From NCBI GenBank assembly GCA_905221615.1, contig CAJNDT010005001.1, positions 551,001 through 615,000 on the forward strand: a DNA stretch of 64,000 bases, in the 5' to 3' direction. Source of the DNA: Symbiodinium sp. CCMP2592 (lineage: Eukaryota > Sar > Dinophyceae > Suessiales > Symbiodiniaceae). The translations under genes and the position numbers were made by a program. Positions within the stretch are counted from its first letter, which is position 1; the number at the start of each line of letters is the position of its first letter. Under the pieces are notes generated by a model. That model was not told the DNA's origin. It ran no database searches and saw nothing but the letters and a program-made list of their open reading frames with translations. Positions 41,366-52,958 of the stretch are shown piece after piece.

Positions 41366-41726
41366 GCACTGAACCGTGCTAACATACTGTCAAATACACA
41401 GGCGTGACGAGCACAGGACTTCCAGCATGCGGCTTAGAAAACAAAAACTAGCATAATGAAAGAGAAACACTGTATACTTATAGAAGGCAAAAAGGACATG
41501 TTATATACAACTAACCGATTACTGAGCCCTATTTGGGAGTTTCCGAAAATCTAGGACTCTAATACAACACCCTAGAATATACAGATCGAGGCTGCTTTTG
41601 GTAGGGCCTGGGTTCTTCGAACACACGGCCTGAGAGTCATCTCTGCAAGGTTTTTATGGGCTCACGCCCTGAGGGCTACGATTTAGGGTTTAGGGTGCAT
41701 AAGGTTTAGGGTTTAGGGTTAGGCTA

Positions 41727-41868
41727 GGGAAGAACGTCATCCAAACACCAGCTTGCAACAACCTCTGCGCCCCAAGACGAGGAGGCCGCCGACATCAACC
41801 CGAGCATTGGAGCGCATACACAAGAGGGAGGAAGCTCAGGGCTACCAAGATGAAACATCTACTACGGC
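41727..41868 (+). CDS. Coding exon, Thr/Arg/Pro-rich
   Basis: The plus frame after TTAGGCTAG reads EERHPNTSLQQPLRPKTRRP, then TRALERIHKREEAQGYQDET and STTATT, before GTGTCG. Another plus frame (SAPQDEEAADINPSIGAHTQ) is open but has no donor. The acceptor is formed by a telomere-like tract. Confidence 0.42.
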
Positions 41869-42424
41869 TACTACGGTGTCGGGTCTACAGAGCTACTAGG
41901 CCCGATAGTTTTAAGAACCATCATCCTAAAGCCAAGTCTGACTGTAGGAAGAAAGTGCGCGCAGGTAAAAGCTTGCCAACCGAAGAATCCTAAACCCTCA
42001 GCATTGGCTTGGAGCATCCCGCAGATCACTATCTGCAACTAAGCTAGATAGAATTATATGAGATCCTCAACAAGAACGCACCAAACCCCATATTTCCCTG
42101 CACTAGGCTGCCCACTCCATCGAATTCCGGTATAGCCTGAGCCGTTCGAAGGCTTACATCACAGGCTCTTCTAGTGTTTAGGGTACAGTGGGTCAAATGT
42201 CATTGACTCAATGACGTTGTTGACAACCCTGCCATGTGCCTGTGAACCCAAAGCCCTGAACCTTGAACTCTAAGCATGACCATTTGCAAGGTGAAGTGGG
42301 AGTTTTCGAAAATTAGGGGTACCTTATTTGGGGGGTCCTTATAATAAGGATCCTACTATTTATTAGGGTACTATATTAGGGTCCCCTATTTTCAGAAACT
42401 CCCAAGTCTAGCAGCAGCTTTCAG

Positions 42425-43322
42425 AAGCCCTACAGCCTGCCCTTTCTTGCGGACTTTAGAGGGCTTCAAGCAGCTGCTTGACGTTCGTTACAGGATCCAC
42501 TATATAGACTATAAGGCATAATTCCTGGCTCAGAGCTTCGAGTTTAAAACGTCTCTGTGGCGAGGTATCCAGGCATCTCGTATCAACGAGTGTCAGAGCG
42601 CATCATGGTTTGCACATGCTGGCTATACGGTTACACAGCAGAACAAGCTTATCTCAAAGTCGACCCTGTACACAAGAAGATCAATTACAGACCGACACCC
42701 CACACCCTTAACCCTAAAACCGTATAGGTGCAAGTGCAGGGGGACCAGTTGCAGACGTCGGCTATCATGATGCACTTGCAAGCAACGCAAGAGGGACTTT
42801 CCGCGGACTCTCGGGATGTGGCGCAGTTTAGGGTTTAAGGCATCAGGCTTATCAAAGCCTACATCTTAGCAACAATTGCTATCAAATATACCGAGTTATT
42901 CCACGTATCTTTGGACCCCTCGACCCGATAACATCCGTGCAGAACCTTTGGACCTGTCTTTGGCTATGCATGCTGCAGCTGGGTTGCTGGAGGTAGCTGC
43001 TGCTTCGCCAGCTGCAGCGATAGAGGAGCCAATAACGAGCTGCTGTAAAGTCTCCTTCCATAAGTGTTTTTGCTTATGCAATGGCTTCATAAAGGGAGTT
43101 GCGGGTCTGGGGTGCCGATTCCTCGAACTGCGAAATATTTCTCAGACTGCTCACTATCCTCAGGACTTTGGGACATGCATTGGTTTTTGGGCTCTCTCCA
43201 CCATGGGCATTTTGTCCTTGCTAATCACATTGTGTCAATTGTGCTTGTTCTACACCCTTACTCTAGCATGTCAGGAAGGCTGTGGGATTAAGGGTATTGC
43301 AGAATTTAAGGTTGGAGTTTGA
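42425..43322 (+). CDS. Multi-exon gene part, unknown protein
   Basis: Exon 42425-42515 has acceptor CTTTCAG and reads SPTACPFLRTLEGFKQLLDV, then RYRIHYIDYK. Exon 42534 to about 42665 reads SFEFKTSLWRGIQASRINEC, then QSASWFAHAGYTVTQQNKLI. Exon 42728-42825 has acceptor TATAG|G and reads VQVQGDQLQTSAIMMHLQAT, then QEGLSADSRDVA. Exon 42847-42904 reads LIKAYILATIAIKYTELFH in matching phase. A frame at 42943-43322 reads PLDLSLAMHAAAGLLEVAAA and includes a hydrophobic, membrane-like stretch at about 43190-43270. The gaps 42516-42533 (18 bases) and 42826-42846 (21 bases, GTTTAGGG at its start) are unusually short for introns. The intron before 42425 holds the MITE at 42297-42407. Confidence 0.5.
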
Positions 43323-44180
43323 GATGTATAGCATTTTTCCACAGCAAGGACAAGCAACAAGAACTACGCAGGGGTGTTTGGTGTAGACTCTGCTTAGAAG
43401 GAACGGTGAATCCCTATACAACACAAAAACTCTGAACCCAGACACCTCGGGGGTTCAGGAAATCCCTAATTAAACCCTAACCCCTGTGTAGGCTAGTTCA
43501 AGGATGTTCAGGGTTTAGGGAAGGTTCAGGGGTTGGGGGTTTAGGGTGGAGGCTAGTTTAGAGGTTCTGGCTCTCCTTAATGAGGGGCAGGGATACCTTG
43601 AGGTAGCAACTACATGGGAGTTTCCGAAAATAGGGGACCTTAATATAGTACCAATAGGATCCTTAATATAAGGACCCCAAAACAAGGTACCCCCAATTTT
43701 CGGAAACTCCCACATAGGGCTCACCATTGCAGGGACTTGCAGGGGCTTGATGGAGTTGGAGGATGGATAGGGTTTAGGGTTTAGGGTTTAGGGATAGGCA
43801 TTCCGTTTGATTGCAGACCAGTGGTTGGGAAGAGGTTACAGGTTTCAGGCCATGAAGATTAGGGCTTTCCGTCCATTGCTATGTGAAACCACCAGGGCTT
43901 AAGTCGAGACACCCCGAAGCCCAAATTTCCGAAGCCTAAACCAAGGGTTCAGGAACGCCGGCGCCCGGAGCTCTGTTGTTTGCTGGCGATGCCCTGACAT
44001 CTACACCCTTTGACACCCAAAACCCCGAAAAACCCAAACCTCTAAAGGCCTAAACGCCAAAGCCCTGCGACGCGGAGTCCTTGTCTTTGGGAAGACGCAC
44101 CAGCCTGTAGCAATCAGCGTAAAAGAGGCTATACTGTTAAACAACCTTTATACGCCCCCAAACCCTATTCCTAATTAGGA
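43323..44180. other. Intergenic or intronic stretch
   Basis: Contains a MITE at 43615-43712, short telomere tracts near 43510 and 43770, and degenerate CCCTAAA sequence. No exon that I can support. Confidence 0.4.
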
Positions 44181-44185
44181 TGCCC

Positions 44186-44665
44186 CTATAGTATACTCTC
44201 GTCCGGGTGTCGTCGGAGCATGGGTCGGTGTGAGGGGGGTTTAAAGGGCCTAGCAGGGTCCCATGAGTGCTCTTTGAGCGCTTCTTCAAGGTTCGATAAA
44301 GGCTTTAATATCCAGTGGGCTTTTCCGAAAAGCATCTCGCATCGCTCATAATTACGCAAATCAAAAAGCATAAGAACCACCTTAGAATTTCCTACGACGC
44401 CTACACCGCCACGCTTGTCCGTTTTTGCCAACTAGTCTGGGCACCCACTTTGCGATTCTACTGGTGTTCTCCGCCGACCGTCGGCGGACGACCTCATGGC
44501 CGACGCACACCTGGCATCCTTCATTCTCGTGAAGAGCCCGAAAGCGCCCTCGTTGTGGTAAACAGGATCCCACATGCTGTGGCTAGTCCGCGTCCCACGC
44601 AGCAGAGCCAAATGAAGATGCGGTGCCCAACTGTAGAGCGTGGCTGAGACTGTCTTCCCTTCCAC
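44186..44665 (-). CDS. Coding region with one in-frame stop, probable small intron
   Basis: The minus frame 44665-44435 reads LYSWAPHLHLALLRGTRTSH, then SMWDPVYHNEGAFGLFTRMK, then TAG at 44432-44434. The same frame continues 44431-44186 with KVVLMLFDLRNYERCEMLFG, then KAHWILKPLSNLEEALKEHS. A 30-base GTAGAA...ACTAG segment would remove the stop and keep phase. The end lies at a MITE edge with a GTATAC donor. A pseudogene is the alternative. Function unknown. Confidence 0.42.
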
Positions 44666-44999
44666 GACAATGTCCTGTCATTTATGCTCACATCTGTGCT
44701 GGTTTAGGGCTTTGGGGATTTAGTTTGTAGGGCTTTAGATTTGAGGGTTTTGGGCTTAAGAAGTTTGAAGTTTTGCGGTTTTCGGTTTCGGGTGTCCCTA
44801 AAAGCCCTTATAAATCCTCAAGATGTCCTGAGTTGCTGCTTCCGTTGGGAGGCCACGCTTGTCAGCCAACCACCAGAAATCCCGCCAGCAGACGGTCCGA
44901 ACATCCTCCTGTGCAGGGTTTAGGGATCAGAGTCTAGGGTGGATTGTACCTTAAATCGTATAGAAGGATCCGCATTATGGCTCAAGGTCTACGTTGCCT

Positions 45000-47170
45000 T
45001 ATGGGGCTTGTCTTAAACGCTTTAAAGTAGTTTCCTTGTTCCCAGAAACCCAATACCCCTTAATCAAAGAATATACCTTAAATCATAATAGTAACATTAA
45101 AACCCCTATTATTTAAGTCATGATATTAAAACCCCTGTTATTTAAGGTATGTATCCTTAATTAACTGGTACAGTAGAAGCCAGAAAGTTGGAATATCATT
45201 ATCGTAACCCCTTTAAGGTACATTATAGGGGATTCTACCATGAATCCATATTCCAACTTTCTGGAGTTCCCTTTATTGGGATCTTTGGATTACTGGGTTT
45301 GGGAGTCTCTGCCTCTCCGGCGAAGAACCACAAAGGAAGCTTTTCAAGCCTGGCTTCAGGGATTTAGGGGTCATTGGGTTTAGGCTTTCAGAGCTTAGGG
45401 CTTTAGGGTTTTGGGGTCTGGCGTCATTGGGTTTGGGGTTTTAGGGTTTAGGGTTTGGGGGGGACTGGAAGACTCACTAATATTACCCCTTACAGTCGCC
45501 AAAAAGGCTGTACGATGATATACCCCCAAAACCTATTCCGACCTTAACCTACCAAAACCTACTTTTTGATAGGGTCCCTATAAATTCCATTTGAGGGTTC
45601 AAAATCAGAATCCACAAAAAATAGGGTTCGGTAGTTTAAGGTTTTCTGATTATCATAAAGCCAGCCGAGGCGCTCGGCCAAGATGGACTCCTCCTGTTCC
45701 CAGCCGTCCTGGGGCCAAGCGCAGCAAGCAGCCATCGGTGCAACCTTGGTGACGGCTTGAAGTTTACAGAGTCATAGGGCCCAGACCTTCCAAAATCCCT
45801 CAATTAGGGAATATACCTGGGATTATAACAGAATCCCTCTTTTGAACTAAGGTATATTCCTTAATTAAGAGATTTTGGAAGGTCTGGGGGTTCAGGGTTT
45901 AGGGCTTACAGTGTCGAGCCTAGGGTTCCCTTAGGGAAGGCTCGTAAGCCCCAAAACCTCTGAGCCTGACACCCTACTTGGAGGGTCGGGGGACTTAGAA
46001 ACTGGCTATTTTAGGGACTTATAAGTACCATAACCCCAATTAGGGTCCCTTTTAGGGTACTTATAAGTCTACTTACTACCTACTTACTAAGTCCCCCGAC
46101 ACTCCAAGTAATGTAGGGTCTGCAACATGCTCTTACGATTGCTAGGCCCTAGGGTTTAGGGTTTAGGGGTATTAGGGTTTAGGGTTGGGTTACTTCTGCG
46201 TTCACGCATCACTCACTCCCATAGGGTACTAGGTACTTTTATGGGGAATAGCCCCCCAAATCATGAGAGTAGTTCCTAATGGAGACACCTGCATTGTACT
46301 ACGGTTGATGATACAAGTCCTGCATTACCTTAATGCCCCTAGACTATGGGAATTATGGTATATTCCTTATTCTAGGTAGTGCAGGGTTCATACCATCAAC
46401 CGTATATAGATACTCTGGACCTGTATCGGGAACTCTGAACCCTAAACCCCATATAGAACTCTTATAGCTCCCTTTAAGGATCCCTTTGAAGGTACCCCCC
46501 AATTCTCGGAAACTCCCATAGACCCTAGGTCCAAGGGTAAAAGGAGGGACCCTTAATAACGACCCCTTGGTATATACCCTTCATATAGCTATTATATACC
46601 CATTATATAGCCCATTATAGGGTAAGGGTCCCCATTAAGGATCCCTCCTTTTTCTTTGCCCAACCTCAATCAGGTTCCTACAGTATTGTAGTACCCTTAT
46701 AGACCCCTTAAGTATCCCCATATAGATCCCTTTAAAGGAACCCTAGTAAAGGGCCTAGGGTCCCTCGCTTTTCCCCTTTGGGAACCAAGGCGGCGACTGA
46801 GGCCAGGAGTGAGCCATAGCGGGAAGCCAAGGCCCAAGTCGCTTGCCCTCCCATGCTGTAGCCTAGGGTTTAGGGTTTAGGGTGCCGTAGCCTTTGACTT
46901 TTAAGGGTTTAAGGGTTTAGGGTGTAGCCTTTGACGGTTTTAGGGGGGATTAGGGGTTTAGGGTTTAGATTCTATGAAAGCCCATGAGGGTTCAGGGTTT
47001 GAGGCTTTAGAGCTGTAGCCTTTGAGGGTTTAGGGTTTAGGGGGTTAGAGGTACCTGGACCCTGAAAGTATGTAGAACAAAAGCCTTTTACAGGTCTTGG
47101 TCTTGGGCTGTATGTTGCCTACTTCTGGGGTTTAGGTAAGGGTTCGCGAGTTCGGATGTGGGGCTTTAAG
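45000..47170. other. MITE-dense region without a supported gene
   Basis: Holds MITEs near 45050-45170, 45172-45272, 45785-45890, 45975-46110, 46217-46410 and 46528-46670, and telomere-like tracts at 46860-47045. At 45661-45755 both strands read as good protein (plus KMDSSCSQPSWGQAQQAAIG; minus DGWEQEESILAERLGWL), so an exon exists there on one strand. Confidence 0.45.
46528..46670. mobile_element. MITE, arms GGTAAAAGGAGGGACCC
   Basis: Palindromic arms with TCCCTCCTTTTNCCC. A second copy at 57534-57660 begins exactly at a splice donor (CAAGG|GTAAAA). Confidence 0.7.
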
Positions 47171-47180
47171 ACCTGGACTC

Positions 47181-47510
47181 TTGTCAACGTTCAAGGTTGT
47201 AGGGCTTTGGGATTGTGGGGTGGTAGGGACTGTAGGGAATTGGGCTTTTGATTGCTGTCTGTCGGGCTGTAAGTTTTTGAGATGCTTGGGTTCAGGTTGC
47301 TGTAGGGTTTGTGTTCTGGGATACCACAAACATTTAATTAGAGCTGTAGAAGGTTTGACTGTGATACGATTTGAAGAGGTTTTTCTAGGGCTGTGTAGGG
47401 TGTTACCTATCAACCTCCCAGGCGTTCTTGGCCTTGCGAGTTTTGCGGTTGCTTGTAGTTTGATCGGGACTTCGGAGCTCCCAGCGTGGCAGTGTAAGGA
47501 CAGCCCGAAA
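47181..47510 (+). CDS. Long plus frame, uncertain
   Basis: About 110 codons open, including LIRAVEGLTVIRFEEVFLGL and GVLGLASFAVACSLIGTSEL, ending at a MITE (47508). The first third is GTAGGG-like and may be repeat-derived. The second half has better composition, with a possible membrane segment. Confidence 0.3.
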
Positions 47511-47719
47511 GGGTCCTTTGTACTGTTGTGGGGGTTATACTTCCCTAAGTCATAATAGCAATTCCTAAAATGGACACCCTACATTCTACTATATCGGTAC
47601 ATAGGACTCTTTGGGAGCATGCTTGTTATCATATGTTCCTATACGGCGAGTTAAAGTAGGAGAACAAAAAACTCTATGTAAAGCTTACTTACTCTGTGGT
47701 GTTTTCCGGGCATGCATAT

Positions 47720-48320
47720 GACATGATAAGGTTATTCGGTGGTCGCATATGACATTCGAGACGGTCTTTGGTGGCTTGCCACTGCGACCGGTTATCGTCT
47801 TTTTTCGGGGTTCGCATATGCTAGACTTAAGAGTAATCTGGGAAAAAAAGGGGGTCCTTACTGGATTAAGGGGGCTTATACAGGAACCTGAACCCCAAAT
47901 AAAGGAAAAAAGGGCCTACTCTACGTCCTAGCATGACATTGGAGATGGTTCTTTCGCGCTTGCACGACATTGGATACAGGTTTTCACTGCGATGACGTCA
48001 GATGAGGTCTTTTTCGTGTTCACATATGACATTGGATACGGTGTCGGCGTGCAAATGTGACATTGCAAACAGTCTATGTCCGAGTTCGCATGTGGCGTTG
48101 GATGCGGTTTAGGGGTTCGCATATGACATCCGATACGCTTCTACGTGGGTATAACATTGGATGCGGCTCTTGCGGTGTGTTCGCATATGACACTGGATGC
48201 GGTTTTTCCGTGTTCGCATATATCGGTTTTTCGTGGCTATGACTTCGGATACGGTTTGCTGGTGTTCGCATATGACACTGGATACCGTTTATTCCGGTCA
48301 TGACATTGATCACCGTAATT
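47720..48320. repeat. Degenerate TTCGCATATGACATTGGATACGG tandem repeat
   Basis: A dozen or more units of roughly 40-50 bases, each with TTCGCATATGACATTGGA and GCGGTTTTTC-like sequence. One unit is split by the CTAG MITE at 47821-47931. Confidence 0.8.
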
Positions 48321-49094
48321 TCGGTGATACCGAAACACCACTAATATCAGCGAACAGCAAAAACACGGCAAACAAAAAACTGACAGAAGGCCCAGACTAC
48401 AACATCAGATTCAGCTCCCTTTGTCCCTGTCACTCTCGATCTCTTGCTCGCTCGCTCGCTCACTCACTCACTCATTCAGTGCACGACCGACACATGCTGC
48501 ACAGTCTTGCCAACTTGTCCAAACATCGTTAGCCCCGAACCCGAAAACCCTAAACCCTCCTAAACTCTAAACCCTAGCAACAGCCTAGCAGCCCGTGACG
48601 TGCAAACGGGAGAGATCTGCTCTGCTGCCCAGATCGTCCAGAGCCGCAAGGAAGAACTCCCAAAGGATCTCGACAGCAAAACCTGGCTTAGGATTTGGGT
48701 TTTTTTCCCTCCTACCTAGCAAGGACGAAGCCCGCATTGCAGGGTATCTTGGTTGAACAGTGGATAGGCCACAATGTTAGTGGCAATTACAACTACCGAA
48801 CCGATTTGGGGTTTAGGGTTTGGGGTTGGGCAGCAACCTAATGAGTCTTACAGGCGTTATAGGGTTCCTGCAAGGGTTTCGTTAGAAACCTAACATATTC
48901 CGGGTTGAAACAAAAGTAGCATTCATTCCGTTTCTGGTAACTTAGCATCAGCCCAGACCTTCCCAAATCCCTCAATTAGGGGAATATACCTTAAATTATA
49001 ATAGGATCCCTCTTGTGAATTAATGTATATTCCTTAATTAAGGGATTTTGGAAGGTCTGGGAGCTTCCCTAGCAAGAGCCCAGACACACTTTAC

Positions 49095-49594
49095 GTAGGG
49101 CTCCTCAATCTGGAAGCGATTTCTTTTCAGCCACTCGGAAGGATGAACGACAGGCTCTCCAACCGATCCTGGGTTGTGCTTTAAACCCTTTGAAAATTAT
49201 TTATGAATAGGTTCCTTTTGCAAGGAAATGAGGGAAATTAAAAATTATCCCAAAGCACAACCCAGGATCCAAAAGGCGCGACGACAATGAACTCCTCACG
49301 CACCGTCTGGTTGTTTTCCTCACTGGCCCAAAACTCAAGGGAACAAAAGTTGAAACTTTCAACATCGACTACCTTTTAAGAACCCCGAAGGTTGAAAAGT
49401 TGAGTTTACAGCCAATAAGTTTCCAAGAGCTTCTCGATGTCCCACCATAAGGTCTCCGGGTAGATGTACGTGTGGGCACCATGAAGGAAAAGCAGAACTG
49501 GAAGAGGTTTCAGACCGATTGGGTTGTGCAGCAGGTAATGCTGCTCTCGCGAACCGAACCTTACTTCCCAACATATACTAAATCTCATTCTCAA
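49095..49594 (-). CDS. Alpha/beta-hydrolase fold protein, partial (three exons)
   Basis: Minus exons are about 49594-49410, 49322-49270 and 49168-49095. The protein reads HYLLHNPIGLKPLPVLLFLH, then GAHTYIYPETLWWDIEKLLE, then NNQTVREEFIVVAPFGS, then GEPVVHPSEWLKRNRFQIEE. The PLPVLLFLHGA segment is the typical beta-strand plus HG oxyanion motif of alpha/beta hydrolases (esterase or depolymerase type), and FIVVAPFGS fits the next strand. The catalytic G-x-S-x-G, Asp and His are not in these exons. Phases 2 and 1 agree. Both introns are MITEs: 49323-49409 (87 bases, GT-AG) and 49169-49269 (101 bases, best read as GA-AG). The donor after 49095 is GTAAAG. Upstream minus frame 49660-49760 (RSRRSNLSQLLRACSRVF) may be the 5' part. 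Confidence 0.62.
49169..49269. mobile_element. MITE intron with GATC target duplication
   Basis: On the minus strand the element runs CTGGGTTGTGC to GCACAACCCAG and is flanked by GATC on both sides. Removing element plus one GATC restores the hydrolase frame. It is related to elements at 7920-8030 and 13985-14090. Confidence 0.72.
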
Positions 49595-50069
49595 GATTAG
49601 GAGAACAGGAGAACTTTTGTACTATGCAACAGTAAATGTCCCGGATCCGACACCCTGAACCTCAAAGCTAAACCCCAGTCAACAAAAACCCTCGAACATG
49701 CCCGAAGAAGCTGAGAGAGGTTGCTTCTTCGACTACGGAGAACTGTCAGAGTCATCCTCTTCGACACAAAATCTGGGAGTTTCCGAAAAAGGGGTACCCT
49801 ATCTTGGGGTCCTTGTACTAAGGCTCCTACTATTTCGGGTGCTATATTAGGGTCCCCTATTTTCGGAAACTCCCATATAGCAAAAAACAAAACCGATTCC
49901 TAAGCCCAGAGGCTTGATCTTGCGGAAGAGCGAGCTTGGCACACTGGCACATGCCCACTCGTCTTGTGAATGTCCCTGCCTTCGGTCAGTGATTTTTGCG
50001 CAGATACCCTTCTAAACTATCCTCAGCTGCCTCTGGTCGCCGCCTAATTATGGCTTTTTGAACGAAGCA

Positions 50070-50300
50070 CTAAGCTCCCTGCCCTTCTTCGCAGGCTTGA
50101 CAACAATGAGTGTAGCTGTAGTAATGATGCCGCTCCGGGTGGGGGTGCCCACGTCGAACAAGAGCTGTAACCATGCGTTCCTTCGTCGCAGTTTAGGGTT
50201 TAGGGTTAGGGTTCAATTAGGGCTTAAGGGTTCCAACTACGGGCTTATTGTAGCAGCCAGAGTTTGCAAGGCTGAACGGGTTTGGACCGTAGTAAACGCT
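50070..50300 (-). CDS. Two-exon 3' gene end, His/Cys-rich tail
   Basis: Exon about 50294-50241 reads VYYGPNPFSLANSGCYNKP with donor GTAGTT. Exon 50180-50070 reads ERMVTALVRRGHPHPERHHY, then YSYTHCCQACEEGQGA and TAG. Phase 0 matches. The 60-base intron carries CCCTAA telomere-like sequence. An alternative frame of the second exon (WLQLLFDVGTPTRSGIITTA) is also open. Confidence 0.45.
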
Positions 50301-51446
50301 TACATCAACCAGTGAAGCGTGTGAACACGCATGTTAGCACACACACACACACTCACACACACACACACAAACATGAATATATCTAAGTACATATGTCTGT
50401 ATGAGTACACATGCGTTTAAAGCCGAATCAAAAAGCTTAGAGTTTGTAAGCCTGGTGTAAACATGTGTACATACACAAAACTGTGTTTGTATATACACAT
50501 AACCAAGGGTCACAGCCGGCACAAGCAAACCACCTTTCTTGCTGTTCCTCTTCGCGACCCGCGCCCGAATTGATGGACATGTCAACATCCGAATCCATGG
50601 CCGGGACGGTGGGTTAGGGCTTAGTGGCCAAGAGTCGGGAATTTCAGGAACACACCTGTAAAAAAAAACCAAATTTGTAAGGACACACCTTCCCAGGACC
50701 CGTCATAAAACAAACCCTACAGTACCTCGAGCATCATGGGACTGGTGAGTAAGGTTATAAGTACGTCGACTGAGTCATTTATAAGCTGCCGTATATATAT
50801 ATATATATATATATATATCCTTACGTGCTAGGTCCCACTGCCCTCCAAGTAAACCCACTACATCGTGTTGACTAGGTTCCTGAGTAGCCCATGTATAATA
50901 AGGGTGCCCTTTTTCCAAATAGTCGGTTTTTAGCAAAGGGGCCCTCAACATAAAAAAGGGCAAAAGGGTACTAGTCAGGAACCTAGTATACCCTGAGCTG
51001 CCATAGATCCCTTATAGAACCCCCTTGATGAGCCCTTTAAGAACCCCTTTAAGGAGACATGCTGGCCTAGGGTGCCAGGGCGCTGCTCGAGAGTGGTGGT
51101 TGGGCCGCGGTGTAGAATAGAGAGATGTCCCATGAATTTATTTGGAGGTTCATGGGACTTAGTAAGTAAGGTTATAAGTACCTTGATTGGGGTTATACCT
51201 AATTATAAGTATAATTGCCTTATTTATAACCCCACTTACTAAGTCCCATGATCCTTCAAGTAGGGTTTAGAGCCAGATTTCCTATGGGGCTTAGGGCTAT
51301 TAGAGTAAGATGTCCCATTGGGTTTAGGGTTTAGAGTATAGATTACCCCGGATCACTTACCAAAGTTCTAGCATCCCTGAGAGTCCCACATCCATGAAGC
51401 AGGGAGTCCTAGGATTAAAGCCGAAAGTATTTGGAAACAGGGTGCC

Positions 51447-51813
51447 CTAAAGGGTACAGGGGCCAGTAGACCTCCATAGACACCCCTCCCAGTCCCCCAT
51501 GCCTACAGAGCAGGCGCCTCGACCCAGATCGTCGGATGTGCACAAAACCCCCTTGTGGCCTGAGCCCTCGTATGTAACTCTTATTTTGCCATGACTCACG
51601 AACTCCTCACAGCTCACCGCTATGTCTGGGTTGAGGGCTCAGGGGGACTTCAACAAGTTAATAGTTCGAAACCTGAAGTCATCGCAAGTCCCACACCCTG
51701 AAGCGCCAGCCCGAGAAAACACCGCACTCGTCTGTAGAAGCCACCGAAAAAAAGCACCTGCACATAAACGGGTGGTAGGTTGCGTGTTGGCCGCCAACCA
51801 ATCAAAGATGCCA
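51447..51813 (-). CDS. Coding region of unknown protein, one in-frame stop
   Basis: 51813-51650 (minus) reads FDWLAANTQPTTRLCAGAFF and SGCGTCDDFRFRTINLLK. 51626-51450 reads SCEEFVSHGKIRVTYEGSGH, then KGVLCTSDDLGRGACSVGMG and DWEGCLWRSTGP, to TAG. A TGA at about 51640 separates them, so a small intron probably lies there. The plus strand is open over 51622-51819 too, but the long minus reading is stronger. Cys-rich; no family recognised. Confidence 0.45.
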
Positions 51814-52135
51814 CTTTAAAACAGAGAATCAGCTTTGAATCTCCCTTCCGAGCCCTAAACTCGAAACCCTAACCCTGGCTTCAGGCTTTAAGCGGTCACG
51901 GGTATCACGGCCTAGGACTTTGAGAGCTTTTCTTCACTTTTGCGGGTTAGTGGCCAGGACTTAAAGTACCCTTGTATGGAACATTATTCAAAGGCCTATA
52001 TTAAGCGCCTTAAATGGGTTCAACAATGCTGCGGAGGTTTTGGGTCACCCGAAGTAGCGTGACCTAGGAACGGCAAGGGAGACGTTGTTCTTAAATGAAG
52101 ATTCCCACCTCTAGATATGACAGGACCTGTCAGGA

Positions 52136-52363
52136 TCACTGGGCAGCCATGCAATCTATCGCCGAGGTGCCCCCAAGAGCACATAAGCAAATATCGGGGT
52201 AAGGACATCCCATATAAACCCGCTTATAACGAAGAGTGATAAGGTAGTGATATCCATGCAAAATGATCTTTGGGTCTCGAACTCCTAAACCGCAAAACAC
52301 TGTAAACCCAAAAGGCATTTTGAGCTGAGGCCCGGGCTCAGTGAGAGCCGAGTTCTCCTTCAT
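52136..52363 (-). CDS. Open minus frame, possible exon
   Basis: Reads FGFTVFCGLGVRDPKIILHG, then YHYLITLRYKRVYMGCPYPD and ICLCALGGTSAIDCMAAQ. Same strand as the 51.4-51.8 kb region. Exon edges are not determined. Confidence 0.3.
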   Translation of the reverse strand: MKENSALTEPGPQLKMPFGFTVFCGLGVRDPKIILHGYHYLITLRYKRVYMGCPYPDICLCALGGTSAIDCMAAQ

Positions 52364-52958
52364 TGGGCCTGAGCGCAGGGCACTTTTCGGGGGGTGTTTG
52401 TGGACTTGTACATGTGGGGCGTAGGGTGTGGAGGGTTATGAGTTTCAGAGGGGATTGTTGCGTGCCACACTGCTGTACGGCGCAGTGCGATGAATGTCTA
52501 GGCCTGGGCCGCAGGCTTTGATCGTAGCATGTTTTCGATTAACGGTTCTTGTTTCAAGGTTTCGTCGTTTGAGTCGAGCGGCCTTGAAAACAACATAAGT
52601 CGTCGTGGTCACCGTCTGCTCCTGCTCCTGCTCCCACCCACTCCTACACCAGCCCTACTCCTACTCCTGCTGCTGCTGCTACTCGGCCTGTCAGGCCCAC
52701 TACATAGGCGGTGGTAGCAAGCCAAACAAATGTCGAGCAGAAATTTAAACAAACCCCGATTAAACTCTGCGTGAAACATCTGGACTTTCCCCCCTACGCA
52801 TTCTTAAGATCTACGTACGGCGCTCACAACCCAGACCTACACACCCTAATCTCGCCAAAAATACTGCGCACACACACACACGAACGACATCAGAAAAAGA
52901 AAAGCTGTATCCTGACACCGAAGCAGCGGAAAATGAATCGAGGCGTGAACCCACAAAG

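Noticed and set aside
47132-47413. Minus Pro/Thr/Gln-rich frame
   Set aside because: Composition is typical of telomere-like CCCTAA-derived sequence; the plus frame here is the better candidate though still weak.
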